From: Clarkia xantiana subsp. parviflora | Taxonomy: Eukaryota > Streptophyta > Magnoliopsida > Myrtales > Onagraceae | Assembly (NCBI GenBank): GCA_036873135.1 | Contig: JAPTYO010000012.1 | Coordinates: forward strand, 9,804,090 to 9,868,089 | Length of the DNA: 64,000 nt | Direction of reading: 5' to 3' | Shown: positions 1 through 8,345 of the stretch, piece by piece | Layout of the letters: each line of letters opens with the position of its first letter | How positions within the stretch are numbered: the stretch's first letter is position 1 | Notes under the pieces: model-generated | What the model saw: only the letters and a program-made list of their open reading frames with translations | What the model was told of the DNA's origin: nothing | Database searches by the model: none | Made by a program: the position numbers and the translations under genes

Positions 1-829
1 GCAACCTGCCCACTTCCTGCTGGATCGCGATCTTCTTATCCGTGCCCATCGGACGCCTTTTCTGTGTGATAGGCTTGATCGCGGGGTCTATCTTCAGCTC
101 GTGCACGATCACGTCGGGGCTGATTCCTGGCATATCGCTGGGGGACCAGGCAAACAGCTCTTTAAACTCTTTCAGCAATTCCACCAATTTTTGGGCTGTC
201 TCCTCAGTTAGAGCAGACCCGATTTTCACCTTTCTCTGGGGTCCGTCGATCTCGACTTCTTTCAGATCTTCTACGGGGGCGGGACGCCCGAACTCTTCTC
301 TGGGATCTGTTTCTGTCTGGAGGACAGTCATAGCCTCTCGCCTCCTCCTCCGGGTGGCATTAACATAGCATTTTCGGGAAGCCCCCTGGTCACCTTTGAC
401 CTCCCCGACTCCGTGGTCGGTCGGGAACTTCATCTTCTGGTGTACAGTGGAGGCAACTGCCATTAGTGGATTGATGGTGGTTCTCCCGATAATTGCGTTG
501 TAGGTCCCCGCAGAATCAACCACGACAAATTCCACGTTCCTCCTTTCTGACTTCCACCCGCTACCAAACTCCACTGGTAAGGTGATTACTCCCAATGGGT
601 AGGAAGTTGAGCCAGAGAACCCGACCATCGGGAAGTTTGCCTCCTTCAGATCTTTCTTCGTCTTCCCCATGGCTTCCAGCGCGTCCATGAATAGAATGTC
701 GGAGGAGCTTCCTCCGTCAATCAGAATTCTCTTCATCTCGAATCCGCCTACATCCAGAGTTACTACCAGGGCATCGTCGTGCGGAGTCTCTACTCCTATG
801 AGGTCTTCGAATGAGAAGGAGATTACCAT
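1..829 (-). CDS. Element B: protease and start of pol (partial, runs off left edge)
   Basis: The minus strand is open from 829 to the window edge and continues the gag frame that ends at 11613; element A splits the two halves. A retropepsin lies at about 800-480. It has the DGGSS active-site variant usual in plant Tat-like elements and a conserved YNAIIGR motif. It is followed by the acidic linker that leads into reverse transcriptase, with a PGISPDVIVHEL-like motif near position 100. The protein would process and replicate a Ty3/Gypsy LTR retrotransposon. RT, RNase H and integrase must lie to the left of the window. I see no stop codon in this stretch, so B may have been coding-competent before A inserted. 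Confidence 0.85.
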   Translation of the reverse strand, partial: MVISFSFEDLIGVETPHDDALVVTLDVGGFEMKRILIDGGSSSDILFMDALEAMGKTKKDLKEANFPMVGFSGSTSYPLGVITLPVEFGSGWKSERRNVEFVVVDSAGTYNAIIGRTTINPLMAVASTVHQKMKFPTDHGVGEVKGDQGASRKCYVNATRRRRREAMTVLQTETDPREEFGRPAPVEDLKEVEIDGPQRKVKIGSALTEETAQKLVELLKEFKELFAWSPSDMPGISPDVIVHELKIDPAIKPITQKRRPMGTDKKIAIQQEVGRL

Positions 830-1736
830 TGTTAAGTTATGAGATCTAGGTCAACGGGTTATCGGCTTTGATCTCACTCCTTACGGGGGATGTGTGTGAT
901 CCGGTCTTCTGGAGTCGCCTTGCCTTTGCTTACGTCCTTCTTCCATTCCTTCTTCCCTTGGTCCCTTCTCTTCTTCTCTCCCTTTGCCCTGCAAAAGGGG
1001 CAGTACCAGACACGGAGGAGGGGGGGGTGGTGCCTGGTGAACCCTCTCCGATGCCTAAGTCAGAACTATATTTCTAGAGAGATAAAGCTAGAGAGATGTC
1101 AGAGCTAAAATGTCCAAATGGCCAAGATGTTCAAATGAGTTGTGAAGGTGGGGTATTTATAGGCAACGGTGTCATTAAGGTGGCTTAATGACATCGTTAA
1201 CCTCTAAACACAATTAATTAACCTTTAAGCATATAATTAAGACCTTAGGATTCGGAGGAGGTAGGCGGAGTGGACCGAGCATGGGCGTCTGAGGATGGTG
1301 TCGGGACCCTTGGGGGGGAGGAATCCGACCCCCAAGGGTAGGGGTTGGGTGAGGGCACCCAACCCCTCCTAGGGAGGGTGGGGTTGGCCAACCCCATCCC
1401 TCCTAGGAGGGATCGGGTTGGCCGACCCGATCTCTCCTAGGAGAGATCGGGTTGGCCAACCCGATCTCTCCTAGGAGAGATCGGGTTGGCCAACCCGATC
1501 TCCCCTAGGGGAGATCGGGTCGGCTGACCCGATCTCCCCTAGGGGAGGTCGGGTGTGGCCACCCAACCTCACCTAGGTGAGTTCGCCTCTTGTCGGACGG
1601 GCGCTTCGGCCCCGTCCGAGCCGTTGATGTTCTCGCGAAGTGTCCGGGTTGAAATTTCGATTTGCAATCATAAATGGGACGATAAAAATACAACGGTTCG
1701 GAAGTCAACGGGTTCAAATTGGGCGTATATCCATCA
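830..1736 (-). repeat. Element A 3' LTR
   Basis: It is a direct copy of 10704-11612, beginning TG and ending CA on the minus strand. A TATA box (TATAAATA on the minus strand) lies near 1150-1160, placing U3 at about 1736-1160. The R/U5 side holds the G-rich stretch near 1020. U3 contains a run of nested palindromes at about 1330-1580. Confidence 0.93.
1330..1580. repeat. Palindrome array in the U3 of element A 3' LTR
   Basis: About six tandem units alternate the palindromes GGGTTGGCCAACCC (flanked by GATC) and CTCCTAGGAG. Each unit and the whole array can fold on itself. Unit order and the central variants (GGCCAA, GGCCGA, GGCTGA) differ between the LTR copies. The array lies roughly 170-420 bp upstream of the TATA box. 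Confidence 0.85.
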
Positions 1737-1750
1737 CATGCCCCGAGTCA
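1737..1750 (-). other. Element A polypurine tract region
   Basis: On the minus strand TGACTCGGGGCATG abuts the 3' LTR start TGATGG. Element E has the same arrangement with one more G. Plus-strand DNA priming normally starts at such a tract. Confidence 0.6.
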
Positions 1751-3394
1751 ACCAATGGCCTAACCCTTGATTGACTCTATTTCAGGATGGTATGATACGC
1801 GCAATTTGAAACCGGGGTTTTACCTTCTTTGTCTGAATGCTTGCTTACCCTTAGATGCGTGCGTCTGACCCTGCCCCCCTGTCTAATGAGATAGAGGAAT
1901 TGTAAACGTCAGAGTAGCACGGACGTGTGCCTAGGCGCGCGTCCGTCTGAGGTGGGAGTAATAAACTTGTCTCTACTACAGGTGTATACTCAAAAAATAC
2001 ACACTTGCATCGGGGTGTGATACGAATGCAACTAAGTAATCTACACTTCCAATTCATGCCGGGATTTCATCTAAGTGAGGGAAAATTAATTTTGGCCAAA
2101 ATTTTTCCAAAGTACGGAATATTTCAAAAATAAAACTAACTTGATAATTCCTCTAAGTATGGGAATATACTTAACTATAGGTGAAAGGGATAAAAAAGAT
2201 GATCTTTCCTTGGCCCTTAGATTTTACTTAAGGCTAGATGAATGGTGGTGATTAAAACCCCTAAAAAACCCTATCACCCTTTTAGCATAAAAGAGGAGAG
2301 TTAGAAAAATACCTCCAAGAGTCACCATAGCCACCATCTTTCTTTTTTCACTCACCCTTGGAGAGCAAGGCAAGTTTGAGAGCACCCCCAAGGTTAGGGT
2401 CGGCCAGAATTCCGGTGAGGGACGCGAAACTCCGGCCAGCAATTCCGGCGGGAAGAGGTGTGGCCGAAGATAACGGCACAGCCCCAGGCGGACGACGACG
2501 CAACCCCCGGTGGACGGCGACGTGGAGGCTGGACGGGCCGGCAGACCAGGGCAACGTCGAGGCTGCTGCTGACGGAGGTGGGACCTGGTCCGACATTGGC
2601 GATCGACGGCGACGTGACTTCCGGCGGCTAACGGAAGAAGGCGACGCGGAACGGGCTTGGTCGACGGAGGGCGACGACCAGACGAGCAGCGGCGTCGGGA
2701 GGCTTCGACGGCGAGATTACCTCCGACGACGGCAGCGCTAGCTCCGGCCAGAGTAGTCGACGGCGGGACAGGGAGCTCCGGCGTGACCTGGAGCCATCTC
2801 CGGCAACGGGAAGACGGCCGGGAACAATTCCGGCGACGGCGGGATTGGAACTCCGGCGAGGGGCTGATTTCAATCGACTTCGAAATTCGAATTCCGGACC
2901 CGTTTATCACATCGGGTCGGGTTTTCCAAAGGTCCGCTCTTTTCCTTTTTTGTTGCCGTACCAAATGTCGATTTTTGAATCGTTGATATTTGATTGCCGA
3001 TGCTTGATTGCCGATGTTTGATTGCCGATGCTTGATTAAATGTGGGATTACCGTAGATAGCCGTTGGTAATTGTGGATTTTGGGGAAAAATGTTTGCCGG
3101 TCGTCCGGATATGGTTTCTTGTCCGATTGGGTTATCCCGGTCTTGAATTTGATGTCGTGCCGTTGTTGGTGTGTTAATCTTTGTTTGAGGGTATAATGGT
3201 AATTTTTTCCAAAACCCGACCTTAGGCTTGGATAAAATTATTTGACTTGGTTGTTGTCGTTGGTTGAGTGTCGGGGTATTTCCGGTTCCTCGGAAATTTC
3301 TCTTATCCTGATACTTGTCGTGTCGTGGTAGGTACTATACTCCTGGTGGTGTCCACGTACGCAGACTCTTCAGAGACGCCGTATTCTCCGAAGG
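1751..3394 (+). promoter_or_regulatory. Probable promoter and leader of the antisense gene in element A
   Basis: No convincing reading frame is present. The first part (1751-2330) is AT-rich. The part from 2340 to 2990 is very GC-rich, with many CCGGCGACGG-like short repeats that create chance open frames on both strands. Element E keeps the same layout at 59769-61226, including a conserved stretch that ends at the gene's ATG. A possible TATA-like sequence (CATAAAAG) is at about 2286-2293. I infer a promoter plus a long 5' untranslated region; the transcription start cannot be fixed by eye. Confidence 0.4.
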
Positions 3395-5792
3395 ATGAGT
3401 GAGTTCCCTTTTCTCTTCCTTTTCGGTCGCGTTATTTCCTTTTCTATTGCTAGCTTAGTACCGTGGCCTTCATTGGGGTGTTAGTTGAAATTTGATTCGT
3501 GCTTTGGGGGTTTCCTGCTACCTTTGCCTTAGGTCTTGCTATCCTGTCAGAGAACCTTCTCACTAGGTCCGATTACAACGAACATGTCACTCTAGGGAAT
3601 ATCTGTCCCCTAGATGAGCCTCTGTATCCTTTTCTCCCCTCCTTGGGGAACACTCGAGCGACGGTGACGGAGCCTCCCATAGGGACGGTCGCCGTATACC
3701 CTTCTCAGATCCGATTCGGACTGAGACTGCCTTACTGTGACGAGCTTATAGAGTTGAGCAGGTTCTTCAGGATTTCTCCTGTGAACCTTGCCCCCAGTGC
3801 CCTCCGCGTCTGGGTGGGCTTCCGGGTATTGTGCCATTGGTACTCCTGGAAGTACTCTCTCACTCTATTCCGATGCTTCTATCGGTTTCAGTACCGGACG
3901 AGGGTGGGGTTTGCGAGTTTTGTAACTCGCCATCCGACTTTCAAAGACCCCTGATTCGCCGATTTCGAGTTGAGTGGGATCGAGTGGGATACCTCCCTCC
4001 GTTTTGTGACCCAGATTGACAATTCGGCCAGTCACTGGGCTAAGCACTATTTCTTCATTACGGACCGGTATGTCACTTGGTCGGTCTTGAATGAGGATCG
4101 ATCCGATGGTTGGCCTGCTTTTGGAGAGTTCTCTTCGGATGATTTGAAGACTATGAAGATTATTCACGAGAGCAACAGGACCCGGTCTTACTGCCCCGTG
4201 TCTTTAATAACTGAGACAGATCTTTACGAGGCCGGGATCAGTCTGACTCCTGACTCCGGGGGTTCGGTATGTCACTTGGTCTTTCCATCTTTATTTACCT
4301 TCTGCTCTTCCTTTGTAGGTTGGTTTCATGGAAAAACCTATAACATGCAGGGAGCCCCTGTTGATCTGAGCAAGAGGAAGGCTCCTTCCAGTTCTGCTTT
4401 GAAGAAATCCCCCCTGCCTGGGAAGAAGGCTGGAGCCTCTGGTATGCTTTCTCTCATTTGCTTCTTTATGGTATAATGTATGTTTTCCTTATCTTGTTTT
4501 TCTTACCTTGCTAGGGCGCTCCCCCTTGGTGACTGAGAGGGTCGTCTCCGTTGGCAGAGATTCTGGACCTTCCAAGTCCAAACCGCGGAGGTCTGATTCT
4601 GAGGCCGGGGCCTCGGCTGCTAAGAGAAAGAAGGCTGTGGATCCTGCTTCGCCTACTGCTCGTCCTCCGACCCTATCTCGTGATAAGGAGATGGTGGTCG
4701 AAGAGGTGCCTTCCCTGGCTGACAAAGGGAAGCGACCTGCTGGTGGTGGTTCCCCTGCCCCCCAGCCGAGGGCACGGTCCTCAGGTATGATCTTTACTTT
4801 ATTGCTGATCCTTCTATGTTTATATTATCCTTTGACTTGCTTTGCTTCTGTAGGTGGGCCTCCGACTTTAAGTCGGAAGGATTTCGCACGGCTCACTGAT
4901 GAAGATGTTATTGGGTCTGAGTGGACTCCCTTCGCTGGTCTGAAGGAGTTCCACCTCGATAGCACCTCCTCTCTGCGGACTCCTGAGGTTGGCGTCCGGG
5001 TACTCCGTGGCGCCGTTCCCCCTGGCGATCGTGTTGCTTCGCCCAAGTCTCCTGGGGAGACTCGGCGCTTTGTTCAGGGGGTACTCTCTCGTTATGCACC
5101 TGTGAGTTGTTCCTTGCTTTCCTTTCATTACTTTCATAATGGCTATCTTTCGGTTATTCACCCCTTGTTTGTATTGTTAGGGTATATCTGACATGGTTAA
5201 CATGTCCTCGCTCGTGCTCGAGTTATCTGACGAGAGGAAGACCCTTGAGGACAGCCAGGTCTCTCTCAAGGCGGAGGTCGCTACTGCTGCCGAGAAGGCG
5301 CGTATATCTGATTTGAGGTTGCAGGAGCTCCAGAGCCAGGTGTCCTTGCTTGAAGCCACTGTGGGCAGTTTGCGTCGGGAAGCTGAGGTTGCCGCGTCAC
5401 TTCATTCTGAGGAGCTGCAGAAGCTGGAGACTAAGTGTCGGGCGGAGGAGAGGGCTACCGCGGTATCTGAGTACAAGGCCTCCTCTGCCTTCACCGCCGA
5501 TTATGGTACGCGTCTCACTCAGGAGATGAACCAGTTCGGTGAGTATCTGGTTGATCACATATATCGGATTGATCCTCAGTTCCCGTTTGGTGACCTTGGT
5601 GACTTTGGGCCATATGCCGCTGGCTACGCGACTGTTCTGATGGGTCAGGCTGCTGTCGCAGACGAGGCTGCCCCAGCCCAGGTGGATGCTACACCTGTGG
5701 AGATTGGTACCTCAGATTCCTCTTCCTCATCTATTTCCGCTGGTGGTTCAGCTTCTGGGGGTGAGGGTGACTCCCCCGAGGCTTCTGACTGA
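3395..5792 (+). pseudogene. Spliced antisense gene of element A (putative gypsy-type transposon protein), one nonsense mutation
   Basis: The gene runs opposite to gag. Predicted exons are 3395-3398, 3533-4441, 4515-4784, 4854-5101 and 5181-5792, all with GT-AG introns. The ATG lies in a 4-base coding exon, ATG-A, completed across the intron. The exons sum to 681 codons in one frame. The N-terminal part (motifs YPSQIRFGLRLP, LAPSALRVWVGF) resembles the plant Transposase_28-type family. The middle is basic and serine/proline-rich. The last exon is a long coiled coil with an acidic serine-rich tail. A TGA at 3952-3954 interrupts the frame where the element E copy has an arginine codon. A further 57-bp intron at 4262-4318 is possible. 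Biochemical function is unknown. Confidence 0.75.
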
Positions 5793-6239
5793 GTTGTTTA
5801 TCTCATACTATCCTTGTACATATAACTACACTCCTTCTCCCCTTGTACGGGTTGAGTGTCTTTTGAGATTGTGATGGTGTTTGTTGTTACTTTCCTTTGC
5901 CGCATTATGTTGTTGACTACGTGGTTTGTTTGCCTTTATATTAGTGCTTCTCATGCTTTTGTATGTATCTCTTCTCATGATGCCTCCCTATGCCTTGTGT
6001 ATGGCTCTTTGGGTATGGACCCTTCCCTTGGTATATTTTCTTTACTTATCCTTCTTTCGTGGTTTCCTTCATGTTAGACCTGTCACTTCATAAAGAAAAA
6101 ACATTACTTGTTCTTCATATTACTTTACTTAGAAATTTCTTTCTCATGGTATCCTTCTAAGCATGGTATGACGATCTCTTCTGATACCCCTTACACGGTA
6201 TACGTTGTACTGTTAGACCAAAGATACGCTCTTGGTGGG
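5793..6239 (+). other. 3' flank of the antisense gene, element A
   Basis: This T-rich sequence after the stop codon matches 63657-64000 of element E and has no supported reading frame. It probably holds the 3' untranslated region and polyadenylation signals. One stray copy of the 49-bp-array core lies at about 6213-6246. Confidence 0.5.
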
Positions 6240-6633
6240 CGTCGAAATCTGTTCACGAGACAGGCTCTCGGACGGCACTTAACGTTTCGCAGGATAGGCT
6301 CCCGGAGGGCACAGGTTAGTCCACCAATACAATACCTTCTTGACGGGTGTCAAACTGTTCACGAGACAGGCTCTCGGACGGCACTTAACGTTTCGCAGGA
6401 TAGGCTCCCGGAGGGCACAGGTTAGTCCACCAATACAATACCTTCTTGACGGGTGTCAAACTGTTCACGAGACAGGCTCTCGGACGGCACTTAACGTTTC
6501 ACGGGATAGGCTCCCGGAGGGCACAGGTTAGTCCACCAATACAATACCTTCTTGACGGGTGTCAAACTGTTCACGAGACAGGCTCTCGGACGGCACTTAA
6601 CGTTTCACAGGATAGGCTCCCGGAGGGCTCAGG
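6240..6633. repeat. 106-bp tandem repeat, about four copies
   Basis: The phrase CTGTTCACGAGACAGGCTCT recurs about every 106 bp from 6248 to about 6585, with very few differences between copies. Each unit contains short inverted pairs such as ACGAGACAGGCTCTCGG and a second one around CTCCCGGAG. The array is bracketed on both sides by the core of the neighbouring 49-bp array. It is non-coding; open frames here come from the periodicity. Confidence 0.9.
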
Positions 6634-7153
6634 TTAGACCAAAGATACGCTCCTGGTGGGCGTCGAACTGGTAGTTTGAAATCTACCTCAAGATACGCTC
6701 TTGGGGGCGTCGAACTGGTAGTGTTTTTTCTACCTCAAGATACGCTCTTGGGGGCGTCGAATCTGGTGGGTTGCAAATCCACCTCAAGATACGCTCCTGG
6801 GGGCGTCGAATTCGTAGTTTTTGGAAACCACTCTCAAGATACGCTCTTGGTGCGTCGAAGTCGTAGTGTAATAACTACTCTCAAGATACGCTCTTGGGGG
6901 CGTCGAAGGTTGTAGTATGAACACTACTCTCAAGATACGCTCTTGGGGGCGTCGAAGTTCGTAGTTTTTGGAAACCACTCTCAAGATACGCTCTTGGTGC
7001 GTCGAAGGTCGTAGTATGAACACTACTCTCAAGATACGCTCTTGGGGGCGTCGAATGTCGTAGTACGAAGACTACTCTCAAGATACGCTCTTGGGGGCGT
7101 CGAATGTCGTAGTACGAAGACTACTCTCAAGATACGCTCTTGGGGGCGTCGAA
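6634..7153. repeat. 49-bp tandem array of paired hairpins, eleven copies
   Basis: The core GATACGCTCTTGGGGGCGTC repeats about every 49 bp and itself holds the inverted pair ACGC/GCGT. The segments between cores differ in sequence but keep an inverted pair: GGTAG/CTACC, GGTGG/CCACC or GTAGT/ACTAC. The array lies between the gag side and the 3' end of the antisense gene. The shape is CRISPR-like, but the context is a plant retrotransposon. Confidence 0.9.
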
Positions 7154-7416
7154 GGTTGTTGACTTGAAGTCATATCTGTGTAAGGATAACTTGGTGATTG
7201 TAACATCACATTCACTGGTAAATACTTTTGAATAACTACTACTCTCTTAGGAGCATTCATGTTTTTGTACACTCGGGATGCCTTGGTGCACCAAGACATC
7301 CTTTGTAGGAAATCAAAGATAGTTGTAGAGTTGGAGTAACTTCGTGAGTTCTCCTTCTCAAGAGTTGTTTTTGAAAAGCTTGTAAAGCTAAAACATGCAG
7401 AATGCTAGATATGAAA
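7154..7416. other. Non-coding spacer with a 26-bp near-perfect palindrome
   Basis: No reading frame is supported. The palindrome at 7276-7301 is centred on GGTGCACC, with arms CTTGGTG/CACCAAG and outer arms GGATG/CATCC. Weaker inverted pairs (for example GTGATTGTAACATCAC) lie upstream. Confidence 0.6.
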
Positions 7417-8325
7417 CTAAGGATATGGGGTGGTCACTGTGTCTGTTGCCACGTACTCTTTGAAGCTTCCATTGTGGATCATTTCTTCCACTTCCACCTT
7501 CAAGACCATGCAGTTGTTGGTTCGATGCCCCCAGGTCCCATGGTACTCACACCAACCCTGTGCATCCTTACCAAGGAAGGCCTTGCCTTCCTCCCTGCAT
7601 GCTGGCAGCTCTTGCTTGAGGCGCTTGTGGAAGATTTCTTCTATGCTGAGTGTGAGGGGTGTGAATGTGAAATTGACACCTCCTCCCAATGTGTCTGCTT
7701 CTCTTCCTTTCTCTGGAACTTCATCCAACTGTTCCCCTTCTTGTTCAAATGCCCTATCCAGCCTTGTCTTGAGCTCTCTCATTGTGCTCGTCATAACCAT
7801 CTCATAGAGCCCTCCATAGGCCTCGAATGAGCTTGGATGCATGTTTCTGATGAATGCTCTGACTGCTTCTCCCCTTGTGATGCCCATGTTGGCACCATAA
7901 TCAAAGAATCTCTGGAAATAACTTGATATAGACTCCTGCGACATTTGCTTAATATCATCTATGTAGCGAAAGCCCCTTAGGATGGAGTCCCTTGTTCTGT
8001 TCCCTATTGTGGTGTCTGGCTGCCAAGGTATGGATGTTACCTTCACAGCCTTGCTCCCGTGTCTCCTTGTAGGCACTGTTTGAAAAAACTGCCTGCTCAG
8101 ACGGAGTGTCACTCCACTCCTCCTCCTTCCTTGCCTTTGTCTCCCTCCCCTCTTTCTTCTTTCCTGGTTGGCTCCTGCCATGACCATAGCCACTGTATCT
8201 GTCCTGTGTGATCCATGTCTCATTGAATTGACATAGCATTGTCTTGCGGTGCGTTGATCACCCAGGACTTCTCCAACTCCGTTCTCCGTAATGTACTTCA
8301 GCTTCTGGTGAACAGTGGATGGCAC
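7417..8325 (-). CDS. Element A second gag-like frame, fused after the protease remnant
   Basis: The N-terminal residues (STVHQKLKY, NGVGEVLGDQ) are the end of the retropepsin region that should follow 8346. The frame then jumps to a gag-type helical domain (SISSYFQRFF, AVRAFIRNMHP) and ends with a zinc-knuckle-like CEYHGTWGHRTNNC (C-x2-H-x4-H-x4-C form) and a helix. The order protease-then-gag is not normal, and reverse transcriptase should be here. I infer that recombination replaced pol with a diverged gag piece from another element. No stops occur over 302 codons, so it may be translated. Its role is unknown; packaging in trans is possible. Confidence 0.7.
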   Translation of the reverse strand: MPSTVHQKLKYITENGVGEVLGDQRTARQCYVNSMRHGSHRTDTVAMVMAGANQERRKRGGRQRQGRRRSGVTLRLSRQFFQTVPTRRHGSKAVKVTSIPWQPDTTIGNRTRDSILRGFRYIDDIKQMSQESISSYFQRFFDYGANMGITRGEAVRAFIRNMHPSSFEAYGGLYEMVMTSTMRELKTRLDRAFEQEGEQLDEVPEKGREADTLGGGVNFTFTPLTLSIEEIFHKRLKQELPACREEGKAFLGKDAQGWCEYHGTWGHRTNNCMVLKVEVEEMIHNGSFKEYVATDTVTTPYP

Positions 8326-8345
8326 TATTTCATATGTACTTCAGC

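Noticed and set aside
2224..2986. Long open frames on both strands in the GC-rich block
   Set aside because: They arise from high GC content and CCGGCG-type repeats. The frames are not conserved in the homologous block 60380-60720 of element E.
6634..7153. CRISPR array
   Set aside because: Repeats and spacers look regular, but the spacers are themselves inverted repeats with shared arms. The array lies in a plant LTR retrotransposon with no cas genes.
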